NCBI RefSeq assembly: GCF_002741075.1
Contig: NZ_CP016634.1
Coordinates: 4,826,501 to 4,890,500 of the forward strand
Direction: 5' to 3'
DNA from: Pseudomonas putida
Lineage (GTDB): Bacteria > Pseudomonadota > Gammaproteobacteria > Pseudomonadales > Pseudomonadaceae
DNA: 64,000 nt
The notes beneath the pieces are model-generated. The model was not told the DNA's origin. It worked only from the letters and a program-made list of their open reading frames with translations, and ran no database searches. A program made the translations under genes and the position numbers. Each line of letters begins with the position of its first letter. The first letter of the stretch is position 1. This document shows positions 1 through 9,700 of this stretch, one piece after another.

Positions 1-861
1 CCGATCCAGCTGGCATTTGAACAGCACCTAAGGCTCGCCCATGGGGACAACGCCTATGGAGTGCCCAGCTTCGGCTATCCGATCGACCTGCAGGAAATGA
101 GCCTGTCATCGGTACGTACGTGGTACCGAACCTGGTATCAACCAAACAACGCGACCCTGGTGGTCGCAGGCGCGATCGAGCCACAAGCCCTGCGTCAGCA
201 GGTGGACACTTACTTTGCGGCCCTGCCACCCGCCCCGCTTCGTGAAAAATCCATCCCTCGCCACAGCGCCGTGCTTGCAGAGCGCAGCCAGACACTGGTT
301 CAACCCACGCTGGTGGATGGCCTGTTCATGTCGTTCAACGTCCCCAGCCAGGCTACTGCGCCTTCTCGGGAAACCGCCCTGGCACTGCGCCTGCTCTGTC
401 AAATTCTGGGTACCGGCTACAGCGCCAAACTGTACAACCACCTGGTCCGCGACAAGCGCATCCTCAAACGTACTCAACTCACCTACGACCACCACGTAAG
501 GGGCGACACCCTGCTGACCCTCTCGACAACCACGGTCCCCCAGAGGGCCACTGCCCAGCAGGCGGCTACCCAGGCATGGCAATTGATCGACACACTTCGA
601 ACCACAGCACTACCGCAAGCCGTGCTCGAAGGCGCAAAGCTGCGCTTGCTTGCCACCCGGCTGTATGAGCGCGATGACCTCGCGCACCAGGCGACACTCA
701 TTGGTCATGCGGCCGCTGCGGGCCTTGACCCGGCGCTGCTCGATGAGGAGCCAAGCATCATCCGCGACCTTGCCAGCGCCACCCTGCAACGCGTTGCCTG
801 CGAGTACCTGAGCCGGGAACGGCTGACGACAACCTACCTGCAGCAAGGAGTGCCAGCATGA
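1..861 (+). CDS. M16 family zinc peptidase, 5' end outside the window
   Basis: The reading frame is open from the first base, so only the C-terminal 286 residues are visible. They match the second half of pitrilysin-type M16 proteins: the start reads as the QHLRLAHGDNAYGVPSFGYP stretch that follows the N-terminal catalytic half, then VVAGAIEPQALRQQV and a glycine-rich GTGYSAKLYNHLVRDKR segment. The HXXEH zinc motif would lie upstream and cannot be checked. The stop overlaps the next gene's start (ATGA, 858-861), so the two are translationally coupled and probably form a heteromer, with this subunit the likely catalytic one. Several Pseudomonas have a similar pair in this core region. The role is probably degradation of periplasmic peptides, but no signal peptide can be seen. 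Confidence 0.85.
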   Translation, partial: PIQLAFEQHLRLAHGDNAYGVPSFGYPIDLQEMSLSSVRTWYRTWYQPNNATLVVAGAIEPQALRQQVDTYFAALPPAPLREKSIPRHSAVLAERSQTLVQPTLVDGLFMSFNVPSQATAPSRETALALRLLCQILGTGYSAKLYNHLVRDKRILKRTQLTYDHHVRGDTLLTLSTTTVPQRATAQQAATQAWQLIDTLRTTALPQAVLEGAKLRLLATRLYERDDLAHQATLIGHAAAAGLDPALLDEEPSIIRDLASATLQRVACEYLSRERLTTTYLQQGVPA

Positions 862-2276
862 CCGACACCTATTCCATCTCGAAAACCTCCGGTCCCTGCA
901 ACCACCTTGCCCCCGACACCCTCGCCCTGACCCTGGCCAACCTCGCTTCGGCGCAGGCCCTTGACCTCGAACCGTTCCCGCTCGTGAAGCACGACGTGCA
1001 GCATTGGCATACAAAAGAAGGCGCCCGCGTCCGTTTTCTGGCCTCCCATGAACGGCCGATGTTCGACCTGGTGCTGCAGTTCAGGGCTGGCAGCGCCCTG
1101 GATGGTGATACGCCGGGCCTGGCGGCCCTGACCCTCTACGCGCTCGACCAAGGCACAGCCCAGCTCGACGCGGACCAGTTCACCGAGCAACTGGAAGGGC
1201 TTGGCGCGATCATGAGCCGGCAAGTGACCCAGGACTGCGCCATGATCACGCTACGCAGTCTGAACATGCCGGCCCTGCGGGGCAGCGCGCTGCGATTGAT
1301 CACCGGGATGGTCGCCCGCCCCGCCTTTCGCCCCGAGGATGTGGCGAAAATCAGCGCACGCCTGGTCGGCGCCCAGCAAGGTAGCCTCCAGTCGCCCTAT
1401 GCGCAGTTGTTCGATGCCACGATGGGGCAACTGCTCGCAGGTCACCCCTATGCCACGCCACTGGCCGGAACGCTCGACGGCCTGGGCGCCCTGGCACCTG
1501 ACGACCTGCGCGCCTTTCATCGGCAGGCCTACTCGGCCAACAATCTCGACATCGGCGTGGTTGGCGACCTGTCCCGTGAAGAAGTCGAAGCACTGGTGAA
1601 CGATCTTGTACAGGCATTGCCGCAACAGTGGGCCGCCGTACCACCGCCCGCGCTACCAGCACCCATCGCTGGCACCCTCGATCTTGAGCGCCCAAGCGCC
1701 AGCACTCAGGTGCTGCTGACGCTACCGCTGCAAGTCTGGCCTGCAGACCCAGGCTATCCGGCGTTGCTGATGGCCAATGAAATCTTGGGGGCAGGTTTCG
1801 AATCACGCCTGACCGCCGAGCTGCGCACACGTCGCGCGCTGACTTACAGCATCTATGCTGTATTGAAACCGATGGATGCGGGATGCCTGTGGCAGGTGAG
1901 CTGGGATATCGCTCCTGAACACCGGGAGGCCTCCAGGGCTCTGGTGTCGAACGTGCTTGAATGCCTCATCGCCCATGGGCCCACCCAGGCCGAATGCGAC
2001 CTGGCCCTGAACCAGCTGGCGGGCGAGCTGATGCGTGGCATGGCCGACAACGAGGCGCTGGCCAGGGGCTTAGCGGCATTCAGCCAACAGGGGCAGCCTG
2101 CGAACCATCTGGCGACGTACCTGGAAAAACTCGCAGCCTTGACACCCGAGGACATTCGACAAGCCGCTCGGGACTGGCTCGATATAAAAATGGCCTTTTT
2201 CGCCACCCTTGGCCCTGCCGTCGATCAGCAACCGTTGCCCGAGCTACCGACCATAGGCGTAGAGGGCAACCCCTGA
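858..2276 (+). CDS. M16 family peptidase-like subunit without zinc-binding motif
   Basis: This 472-residue protein has the full M16 double-domain layout, including FDLVLQFRAGSALD early on and the glycine-rich ILGAGFESRLTAELRTRRA loop with a Tyr a few residues later (LTYSIY). Where active members read G-x-A-H-x-x-E-H...GT, this protein reads GLAALTLYALDQGT, so both zinc histidines and the catalytic glutamate are gone. It is therefore likely a non-catalytic partner, like the alpha/core subunits of mitochondrial processing peptidase. It overlaps the upstream M16 gene by 4 nt, which fits a heterodimer. The ATG at 858 follows an AGGAG ribosome site. Confidence 0.88.
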   Translation: MTDTYSISKTSGPCNHLAPDTLALTLANLASAQALDLEPFPLVKHDVQHWHTKEGARVRFLASHERPMFDLVLQFRAGSALDGDTPGLAALTLYALDQGTAQLDADQFTEQLEGLGAIMSRQVTQDCAMITLRSLNMPALRGSALRLITGMVARPAFRPEDVAKISARLVGAQQGSLQSPYAQLFDATMGQLLAGHPYATPLAGTLDGLGALAPDDLRAFHRQAYSANNLDIGVVGDLSREEVEALVNDLVQALPQQWAAVPPPALPAPIAGTLDLERPSASTQVLLTLPLQVWPADPGYPALLMANEILGAGFESRLTAELRTRRALTYSIYAVLKPMDAGCLWQVSWDIAPEHREASRALVSNVLECLIAHGPTQAECDLALNQLAGELMRGMADNEALARGLAAFSQQGQPANHLATYLEKLAALTPEDIRQAARDWLDIKMAFFATLGPAVDQQPLPELPTIGVEGNP

Positions 2277-2324
2277 AGAGACGCTTCATGGCAAGCTAGG
2301 CGAGTACATGACGAGTTGTCCAGC

Positions 2325-3317
2325 ATGCCAAGTCCTACAGCGCAGTTCGCTCCCGCCATCGGTCTCTCCAACCCCCACCTGCAGACATTGTGGGGGCCGC
2401 TCTGGCGCAAAACGCCTGAGCTGCATCGTGTTCGCGAGCGGTTGTGGCTGGCCGACGGCGACTTTCTCGACCTCGACTGGCTCGGCCCCAACCAAGTCAC
2501 CGCGCCGGTGGTGCTGGTCCTGCACGGCCTGACCGGCTCGTCACATTCCCCCTATGTCAAAGGCTTGCAGCAGGCCTTGCAGGCCCATAGCTGGGCCAGT
2601 GTCGCGGTGAACTGGCGAGGCTGCTCGGGCGAACCCAACCTGCTGACGCGCAGCTACCACTCCGGCGCCAGCGAGGACCTGGCCGAGACCATCCGCCACC
2701 TGCGCGCCCAGCGGCCCTTGGCGCCGCTCTACGCGGTGGGGTATTCGCTGGGCGGCAATGTGCTGCTCAAGTATCTGGGGGAAAGCGGCTCGGCCAGCCA
2801 GTTGCAAGCGGCGGTGGCAGTATCGGTACCGTTTCGTCTGGACCAAAGCGCCGACCGTATCGGGATTGGCTTCTCGAAGGTCTACCAGGCGCATTTCATG
2901 CGCGAGCTGCTGGCCTATGTACAACGAAAACAGCGGCATTTTCGCGACAACGGCCACGTGGAGCGGCTGGCCGAGTTGGAAAGGCTGGGATCATTGCGCA
3001 ACCTGCGCACCTTCTGGGACTTCGACGGCAAGGTTACCGCCCCCCTGAACGGCTTCAGTGATGCCTCCGACTACTACCGGCGCTCTTCGAGCCGCTACTA
3101 CCTGGGCGAGAATCGCACCCCGACACTGATCATCCAGTCCAGCGACGACCCCTTCGTCTTCGACCATAGCCTGCCGACCGCGAATGAATTGGCGCCCGAC
3201 ACGCACCTGGAGTTGCACAGCCGGGGCGGGCATGTGGGCTTCGTGGAAGGGAGCCTGCGCAATCCAGGGTATTACCTGGAGCGCAGGATTCCGCAGTGGC
3301 TGGTGCAGGGAACCTGA
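2325..3317 (+). CDS. YheT-family alpha/beta hydrolase
   Basis: This 330-residue protein belongs to the YheT/UPF0017 branch of alpha/beta hydrolases, usually annotated as putative esterases of unknown substrate. It shows VVLVLHGLTGSSHSPY (oxyanion region), the nucleophile elbow GYSLGGN, an acid in IIQSSDDPFVFD and the catalytic histidine in SRGGHVGFVEG near the C terminus. The family opening NPHLQTLWGPL is present. A TTG at 2316 is in frame, but the ATG at 2325 gives the usual family start (MPSPTAQFAPAIGLSNPHLQ). It lies 48 nt after the M16 pair on the same strand and may be co-transcribed. Confidence 0.85.
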   Translation: MPSPTAQFAPAIGLSNPHLQTLWGPLWRKTPELHRVRERLWLADGDFLDLDWLGPNQVTAPVVLVLHGLTGSSHSPYVKGLQQALQAHSWASVAVNWRGCSGEPNLLTRSYHSGASEDLAETIRHLRAQRPLAPLYAVGYSLGGNVLLKYLGESGSASQLQAAVAVSVPFRLDQSADRIGIGFSKVYQAHFMRELLAYVQRKQRHFRDNGHVERLAELERLGSLRNLRTFWDFDGKVTAPLNGFSDASDYYRRSSSRYYLGENRTPTLIIQSSDDPFVFDHSLPTANELAPDTHLELHSRGGHVGFVEGSLRNPGYYLERRIPQWLVQGT

Positions 3318-3357
3318 TCGCGAACGGCAATACACCCCTGGCCAGCCTCAGGTGATG

Positions 3358-4212
3358 TCAATCACCTGTCGCCACACCGTGACCAGGATCGTTGATCCAC
3401 TCGCTCCAGGACCCGGCATACAACCTGCCCAGCGGATACCCCGCCAATGCCAGGGCGAACAGGTTATGGCAGGCGGTCACACCCGACCCACAGTAGGCCA
3501 CCAACTGCTCTGGCGCACGCCCGGCCAGCTTCTGGGCAAAACGCTGCTTGAGCTGCTCGGCCGGCAAAAAGTGCCCGTCCGGCCCCAGGTTGTCGGTGAA
3601 GGCCGCGCACTGGGCACCGGGAATGTGCCCGGCCACAGGATCGATCGGCTCGACCTCGCCGCGAAAACGCGGCAGGCCACGGGCATCGATCAGGGTCAGC
3701 TCAGGTTTGTCCAGACGCATGGCCAGGTGCTCGGCGTCGATCAGCAGCTTCATGTCCGGCGCGCCGGTGAACGTACCCTCGCGCTTGGCAGGCGGGTCCA
3801 GGCTCAGCGGCTGGTGCGCGGCGTGCCAGGCCTTCAGGCCACCGTCGAGAATCGACACCCCCTCACGCTTACCGAGCCAGACCAGCAGCCACCACGCGCG
3901 GGCGGCGAACGCACCCGGGCCGTCGTCGTACAGCACCACCTCACTGTCGTTGTCCACGCCCCACTCACGCAGGCGTTCGACCAGCCGCTGCGGCTCCGGC
4001 AGCGGGTGACGGCCTGTCACGCCCTTGACCACCGGCCCGCTCAGGTCCCGCTCCAGATCAGCGAAGTGCGCGCCGGCGATATGCCCCAAGGCGTAGCTGC
4101 GTTGACCGTAATCCACATCCTCCAGAGCAAAGCGACAGTCGAGGATCACCAACCCCGGGGCGCCCAGGCGCTCGGCCAGCTGCGTTGGGGTGATCAATTG
4201 CGCGAGGGGCAT
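3358..4212 (-). CDS. sseA: 3-mercaptopyruvate/thiosulfate sulfurtransferase
   Basis: This 284-residue protein has two rhodanese domains. The second carries the active-site loop CGSGVTACHN with catalytic Cys241; CGSGVTA is the loop type of 3-mercaptopyruvate sulfurtransferases, not thiosulfate rhodaneses (CRxGxR). The first domain keeps the LILDCRF and GHIAGAHFADLERDLS signatures. The ATG at 4212 is chosen because AGGAG lies just upstream; an in-frame extension to 4251 would overlap the regulator gene. It lies 35 nt downstream of the TetR gene on the same strand. The name sseA rests on the active-site loop; the substrate is inferred. Confidence 0.85.
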   Translation of the reverse strand: MPLAQLITPTQLAERLGAPGLVILDCRFALEDVDYGQRSYALGHIAGAHFADLERDLSGPVVKGVTGRHPLPEPQRLVERLREWGVDNDSEVVLYDDGPGAFAARAWWLLVWLGKREGVSILDGGLKAWHAAHQPLSLDPPAKREGTFTGAPDMKLLIDAEHLAMRLDKPELTLIDARGLPRFRGEVEPIDPVAGHIPGAQCAAFTDNLGPDGHFLPAEQLKQRFAQKLAGRAPEQLVAYCGSGVTACHNLFALALAGYPLGRLYAGSWSEWINDPGHGVATGD

Positions 4213-4247
4213 GACAATCTCCTGATCGATAGCAAGAACGCCCGGGG

Positions 4248-4913
4248 TCATTGCTCCAGGGCTTGGTTGAACGGAACGTGGAATTCCTCGCAGAGGGCAT
4301 CCACGGCAGCACGCGCACTGGCGGTGACGAAGCCCAGTTCGAGCACCAGCACCTGATAGACGCCACGCTTGAAGGCTTCTTCACCCAGATGCGCGGAATG
4401 TTCACGTGTAGTACTGAGAAAACGTACCCAGGATGTCAGCACGATCCAGGCATTGATGGTCAACGACTCGATCTGCGCGGCATCCATTGCAAGAATGCCA
4501 GCATCGACGAAACCCCGGTAGATCGCCTGGGCCTGCTGCAGGCAGCGCTGGGAAAAACGGCGGTAACGGGCGGCCAGTTCCGGGTCGCTGTCGAGCAGGT
4601 GTTCGAGGTCCCGGTGCAGAAATCGGTAGTTCCACATCGCCGCCAGCAAGGCCTTGAGGTAGAAGCGTTTGTCCTCGACAGTGGCGACGCGCCCTTGTGG
4701 CGGGCGCAGGAAGCTGTCCACCAGCTCTTCGTACTGACTGAAGAGCACGGCGATGATCGCCTGCTTGTTGGGGAAGTGGTAGTAGAGGTTGCCGGGCGAA
4801 ATTTCCATGTGCGCGGCGATGTGATTGGTGCTGACGCTACGTTCGCCCTGTTGGTTGAACAGCTCCAGGCTGTTCTGCACGATGCGCTCGCGGGTCTTCA
4901 TGCGCGGGGCCAT
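4248..4913 (-). CDS. laoR: TetR-family regulator of the Lao locus
   Basis: This 221-residue TetR-family repressor has an N-terminal helix-turn-helix at about residues 25-55 (SVSTNHIAAHMEISPGNLYY followed by HFPNK) and a ligand-binding C-terminal half. It is divergent from the aldehyde dehydrogenase gene, with a 209-nt shared upstream region that holds a near-palindrome at 5080-5095. This matches the organisation of laoR in the LaoABCR system of P. aeruginosa, where the TetR protein represses long-chain alcohol oxidation genes. Assignment is by gene context and domain type; the ligand, perhaps a long-chain alcohol or aldehyde, is inferred. Confidence 0.75.
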   Translation of the reverse strand: MAPRMKTRERIVQNSLELFNQQGERSVSTNHIAAHMEISPGNLYYHFPNKQAIIAVLFSQYEELVDSFLRPPQGRVATVEDKRFYLKALLAAMWNYRFLHRDLEHLLDSDPELAARYRRFSQRCLQQAQAIYRGFVDAGILAMDAAQIESLTINAWIVLTSWVRFLSTTREHSAHLGEEAFKRGVYQVLVLELGFVTASARAAVDALCEEFHVPFNQALEQ

Positions 4914-5079
4914 GCTCAGCTCCAGGTTCGTTGATGGTTCATCTTACGGTGTATCGACCAGGCGGTGCACGGATGGTTTGGGCCGCGCTGGACAGGCGTG
5001 ATGCCCGCAAGGCGCGGATCCCGCAGTGCCGATAGATATTCTAAATGGCGCACTATATTGAATGTTCCCAGCAACGGAT

Positions 5080-5095
5080 TAGAGTATATGCTCTA
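5080..5095. promoter_or_regulatory. Candidate TetR-family operator between laoR and laoC
   Basis: The 16-bp sequence TAGAGTATATGCTCTA is a near-perfect inverted repeat (14 of 16 positions symmetric). It lies 28 bp before the ATG of the aldehyde dehydrogenase gene, inside the region shared with the divergent TetR gene. Size, symmetry and position fit a TetR-family operator for the neighbouring regulator. Binding is inferred. Confidence 0.5.
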
Positions 5096-5122
5096 GCCAC
5101 CGAGCACCCCATCGGAGCAGCC

Positions 5123-6553
5123 ATGACCTCGCAGATCACACAGTTCCCTGTGCATTCCGACCTCGACCTGGCAGCGGTGTTCGACGCTCAGCGCCAGGCC
5201 TTCAATGGCAACCCCATGCCGCCGTCCGCCCAGCGCCGACAATGGCTCAAGAGCCTGCGCGAAGCGCTGCTGCAAGACCAGCAACAGCTGATCGAGGCGA
5301 TCGACCGGGATTTTGACGGCCGCAGCGCCGACGAGACCCTGCTGGCCGAAATGATGCCGTCGATCCAGGGCCTGCGCCACGCCGAGCGCCATCTGCACCG
5401 CTGGATGAAACCTTCGCGCCGCACGGCAGGCCTGGCCTTCCAGCCCGCCAGTGCCCAGGTGCTCTATCAGCCATTGGGGGTGGTGGGGATCATCGTGCCG
5501 TGGAACTACCCGCTGCTGCTGGCGATCGGCCCGCTGACCTGCGCCCTGGCCGCCGGCAACCGGGTGATGCTCAAGCTCAGCGAGTCCACGCCGGCCAGCG
5601 GGCTGGCCCTCAAGGCGCTGCTGGAGCGGGTGTTCCCAGCCGATCTCGTGAGTGTCGTGCTCGGCGAGGTCGAAGTCGGCCAGGCCTTCTCCCGCCTGCC
5701 GTTCGATCACCTGCTGTTCACCGGCGCCACGGGCGTGGGGCGTCATGTCATGCTGGCCGCCGCACAGAACCTCACCCCAGTGACGCTGGAACTGGGCGGC
5801 AAGTCGCCGGCCATCGTCTCCGCCAACGTGCCCCTGGAAACCGCCGCCGAACGCATCGCCTTCGGCAAAGGCCTCAACGCTGGCCAGACCTGCGTCGCGC
5901 CCGATTATGTCCTGGTACCTCGCGAACGCCTGGACGGTTTCGCCGAAGCCTACCAACGCGCCATGCGCCGCCTGTACCCCAGCATCGCCGACAACCCCGA
6001 CTACAGCGCCATCATCAACCCACGGCAACTGCAGCGCCTGGAGCATCTGCTCGCCGATGCCCGTGACAAAGGCGCCCGGGTTGTGGACTTGTATGCCGAC
6101 GAGTCCCGCCAGGGCCGTCGCCTGCCGCCGCACCTGCTGATGGCAGTGAACGACGACATGCAGGTGATGCAGGACGAGATCTTCGGCCCCTTGCTGCCGC
6201 TGGTGCCCTATGAGAGCCTCGACCAAGCGCTGTCCTACATCAACCAGCGCCCAAGGCCGCTGGCGCTTTACTACTTCGGCTATGACCGCGCCGAGCAGGC
6301 CCATGTATTGCGCAATACCCATTCTGGCGGCGTATGCCTGAACGACACGTTGCTGCACGTGGCCCAGGACGATCTGCCCTTCGGTGGCGTGGGCCCGTCC
6401 GGCATGGGCCACTACCATGGCCATGAGGGGTTCCTGACCTTCAGCAAGGCCAAGGCCGTGCTGGCCAAGCAGCGCCTCAACACCGCTCGGCTGATCTACC
6501 CGCCTTATGGCAAAGCCTTACAACGCCTGGTGTTCAAGCTGTTCATCCGTTGA
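5123..6553 (+). CDS. laoC: NAD(P)-dependent aldehyde dehydrogenase (LaoC-like; also annotated as coniferyl aldehyde dehydrogenase)
   Basis: This 476-residue aldehyde dehydrogenase-superfamily protein has the PWNYPLLL cofactor motif, the general base Glu223 in TLELGGKSP and the catalytic Cys257 in NAGQTC. It belongs to the short coniferyl-aldehyde-dehydrogenase branch (about 475 residues, C-terminal part LVFKLFIR). The start at 5123 follows GGAG at 5114; an in-frame ATG at 5045 has no ribosome site and lies in the promoter region. It is the first gene of an operon with the Tat-signal protein and GMC oxidoreductase. As in Lao systems it should oxidise the aldehyde made by the GMC enzyme to the fatty acid. 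Confidence 0.82.
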   Translation: MTSQITQFPVHSDLDLAAVFDAQRQAFNGNPMPPSAQRRQWLKSLREALLQDQQQLIEAIDRDFDGRSADETLLAEMMPSIQGLRHAERHLHRWMKPSRRTAGLAFQPASAQVLYQPLGVVGIIVPWNYPLLLAIGPLTCALAAGNRVMLKLSESTPASGLALKALLERVFPADLVSVVLGEVEVGQAFSRLPFDHLLFTGATGVGRHVMLAAAQNLTPVTLELGGKSPAIVSANVPLETAAERIAFGKGLNAGQTCVAPDYVLVPRERLDGFAEAYQRAMRRLYPSIADNPDYSAIINPRQLQRLEHLLADARDKGARVVDLYADESRQGRRLPPHLLMAVNDDMQVMQDEIFGPLLPLVPYESLDQALSYINQRPRPLALYYFGYDRAEQAHVLRNTHSGGVCLNDTLLHVAQDDLPFGGVGPSGMGHYHGHEGFLTFSKAKAVLAKQRLNTARLIYPPYGKALQRLVFKLFIR

Positions 6554-6566
6554 ACGAGGTGAGGTC

Positions 6567-7052
6567 ATGCACCGCCGAGACCTGCTTCGGTTCAGCCTGG
6601 GCGCCAGCGTTTTCCTGAGCACCGCCAGCCTGGTCGGCTGTGCACCGCAAACCTGCGCCGCAGGCTTTTCGGTGCTGCGTGAAGACGACTTGCCGATACT
6701 CACGGCGGTGATTCCGGTGGTGCTCGCCGGCACCCAGGCCTCCGAAGCACTGGTGCTGCACAGCCTGGATCACAAACTGGCGGCACTCTCGCCGCCCATG
6801 CTCAAGCTCACCCGTCAACTGTTCGACGTGCTCAGCCTGCCGCTGACCCGTGGGCCGTTGACCGGCATCTGGGGCAGTTGGGAAAGCGCCAGCAGCGCCC
6901 AGGTGAACACCTTCCTGCGGCGCTGGCGCGACAGTTCGCTGGACATGCTGCGCATGGGCCATGCCTCGCTGGTGCAGCTGCTGCTGATGGCCTGGTACGA
7001 ACGCCCCGAAGCCTGGGCCGCCTGCGGCTATCCCGGCCCACCGAAGATCTGA
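6567..7052 (+). CDS. laoB: Tat/lipoprotein-type small subunit (LaoB-like)
   Basis: This 161-residue protein begins with a twin-arginine motif (HRRDLLRFSLG), a hydrophobic stretch and then LVGC, which reads as a lipobox. It therefore looks like a Tat-exported lipoprotein or a Tat-dependent small subunit, as in gluconate and fructose dehydrogenases. The rest resembles small subunits that accompany GMC dehydrogenases. GAGGTGAGGT precedes the ATG. It sits 13 nt after the aldehyde dehydrogenase gene and 15 nt before the GMC gene. In P. aeruginosa LaoB accompanies the alcohol dehydrogenase LaoA; its biochemical role here is inferred. Confidence 0.7.
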   Translation: MHRRDLLRFSLGASVFLSTASLVGCAPQTCAAGFSVLREDDLPILTAVIPVVLAGTQASEALVLHSLDHKLAALSPPMLKLTRQLFDVLSLPLTRGPLTGIWGSWESASSAQVNTFLRRWRDSSLDMLRMGHASLVQLLLMAWYERPEAWAACGYPGPPKI

Positions 7053-7067
7053 CCGAGACGCTTGCCC

Positions 7068-8666
7068 ATGCCTGTCGCCGACCCGTTTCGCCAAGGCCTC
7101 GCCCGAGGCTGGATCACCCACGATGGCTCGCGTCTGGACCAGGACCTGACGCTGGAGGCCGACATCGCCGTGATCGGCAGTGGCGCTGGTGGCGCCACCA
7201 GTGCGGAGCTGCTCAGCGCCGCAGGCTTCAAGGTGCTGTTGATCGAAGAAGGTCCGCTCAAGACCAGCAGCGACTTCCACCTGCAGGAAAACGAGGCCTA
7301 CGCCCAGCTGTACCAAGAAGGGCTCGGACGCATGAGCAAGGACGGCGCCATCACCATCCTCCAGGGCCGCGCGGTGGGCGGGACCACCTTGGTCAACTGG
7401 ACCTCCAGCTTCCGCACCCCAGAGCAGACCCTCGCGCATTGGGCCCGGGAACATGCCGTCAAGGGGCTGGCCAGCGACGACCTGCGCCCCTGGTTCGAAC
7501 GCATCGAGCAACGCTTGGGCATCAGCCCCTGGGCTTTGCCGCCCAATGCCAACAACGACGTGCTGCGTCGGGGCTGCGAAGCCCTCGGCTACCGGTGGGC
7601 GGTGATCCCGCGCAATGTGCGGGGCTGCTGGAACCTGGGCTACTGCGGCATGGGCTGCCCGGTCAACGCGAAGCAATCGATGCTGGTGACCAGCATCCCG
7701 GCCACACTCGACAACGGCGGCGAGCTGCTCTACCTGGCCCGAGCCCAGCGCTTCGAACATGACGGCAAGCGGATCGCCCAGCTGCTGTGCCAGGCCTTGG
7801 ACCGCGAAGGCGTGGAGCCGACCGGGCGCCAGGTGCGGGTCCGCGCGCGGCACTACGTGCTGGCCGGCGGCGGCATCAACAGCCCAGCCCTGCTGCTGCG
7901 CTCCGAGGCGCCGGACCCGCACCGACGACTGGGCAAGCGCACCTTCCTGCACCTGGTCAATTTCAGCGCGGCACTGTTCGACGCGCGCATCGACCCGTTC
8001 TATGGCGCGCCTCAGTCGATCTACAGCGACCAGTTCCAATGGACGGACGGCATCGACGGGCCGATCGGCTACAAGCTTGAAGTGCCGCCGTTGCACCCGG
8101 CGCTGGCGAGCACCCTGCTGGGCGCCCATGGCCAGGAAAGCGCCCGGCGCATGGCCGGGCTGCCGAATACCCATATGATGCTGGCGTTGCTGCGCGATGG
8201 TTTCCACCCCGAAAGCCAAGGTGGTCAGGTGGAGCTGCGCGGCGACGGCTCGCCGGTGCTCGACTACCCCATAACCGACTACCTGCGCGATGGCTTGCGC
8301 CGAGCCTACCTGAGCATGGCGCGCATCCAGTTCGCCGCTGGCGCCACCCAGGTGATGCCGGTGCACAGCGATGCCCGCTACGCTACCGACCTGGCCCAGG
8401 CCCAGGCCTTGATCGATGACCTGCGCCTGGAGCCTTTCCGTACACGTCTTGGCAGTGCCCACGTGATGGGCGGCTGCGCCCTGGGCGAAGATCCACGCCA
8501 GGCCGTGTGCGACAGTCTGGGGCGGCATCATCAACTGGAGAACCTGTCGATCCACGACGGCTCGTTGTTCCCCACCAGCATCGGCGCCAACCCACAGCTG
8601 TCGGTCTACGCCCTCGCCGCCCGGCTCAGCGATGCCCTGGCCACCCGCCTGGCTCAGGGCGCATGA
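7068..8666 (+). CDS. laoA: GMC-family FAD alcohol dehydrogenase (LaoA-like)
   Basis: This 532-residue GMC oxidoreductase has the FAD-binding motif IAVIGSGAGGATSAELL near residue 35, the GRAVGGTTLVNW signature, a cysteine-containing RGCWNLGYCGMGCP loop and the C-terminal GMC segment with HVMGGC and NPQLSVYALAARL. The active-site His/Asn pair is expected in that last region. It has no signal peptide of its own, so if it acts in the periplasm it would need to travel with the Tat-signal partner encoded 15 nt upstream. The predicted reaction is oxidation of long-chain primary alcohols to aldehydes for the adjacent aldehyde dehydrogenase. An in-frame TTG lies at 7062; the ATG at 7068 is preferred. 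Confidence 0.8.
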   Translation: MPVADPFRQGLARGWITHDGSRLDQDLTLEADIAVIGSGAGGATSAELLSAAGFKVLLIEEGPLKTSSDFHLQENEAYAQLYQEGLGRMSKDGAITILQGRAVGGTTLVNWTSSFRTPEQTLAHWAREHAVKGLASDDLRPWFERIEQRLGISPWALPPNANNDVLRRGCEALGYRWAVIPRNVRGCWNLGYCGMGCPVNAKQSMLVTSIPATLDNGGELLYLARAQRFEHDGKRIAQLLCQALDREGVEPTGRQVRVRARHYVLAGGGINSPALLLRSEAPDPHRRLGKRTFLHLVNFSAALFDARIDPFYGAPQSIYSDQFQWTDGIDGPIGYKLEVPPLHPALASTLLGAHGQESARRMAGLPNTHMMLALLRDGFHPESQGGQVELRGDGSPVLDYPITDYLRDGLRRAYLSMARIQFAAGATQVMPVHSDARYATDLAQAQALIDDLRLEPFRTRLGSAHVMGGCALGEDPRQAVCDSLGRHHQLENLSIHDGSLFPTSIGANPQLSVYALAARLSDALATRLAQGA

Positions 8667-8691
8667 CAACGCACGACCCGGCTGTCTATAG

Positions 8692-9258
<567 letters not shown>

Positions 9259-9331
9259 CACCCACTGCCTGATCATCGCGCCCGCGTGCACTGCGGGCGT
9301 GAATGCGGCACAATTGTGCCCACTGGTTTGA

Positions 9332-9619
<288 letters not shown>

Positions 9620-9700
9620 AGCTCGCGCCCACAGGTACAGCAGAGCGCTTGAGGCCCTGCGCATCACCCGCGAAGGGCCGCAAGGCGGCCTCATGCATTC

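Noticed and set aside
6543..8669. Antisense open frame of 708 codons over laoB/laoA
   Set aside because: No domain or signal; the plus strand has full GMC oxidoreductase motifs.
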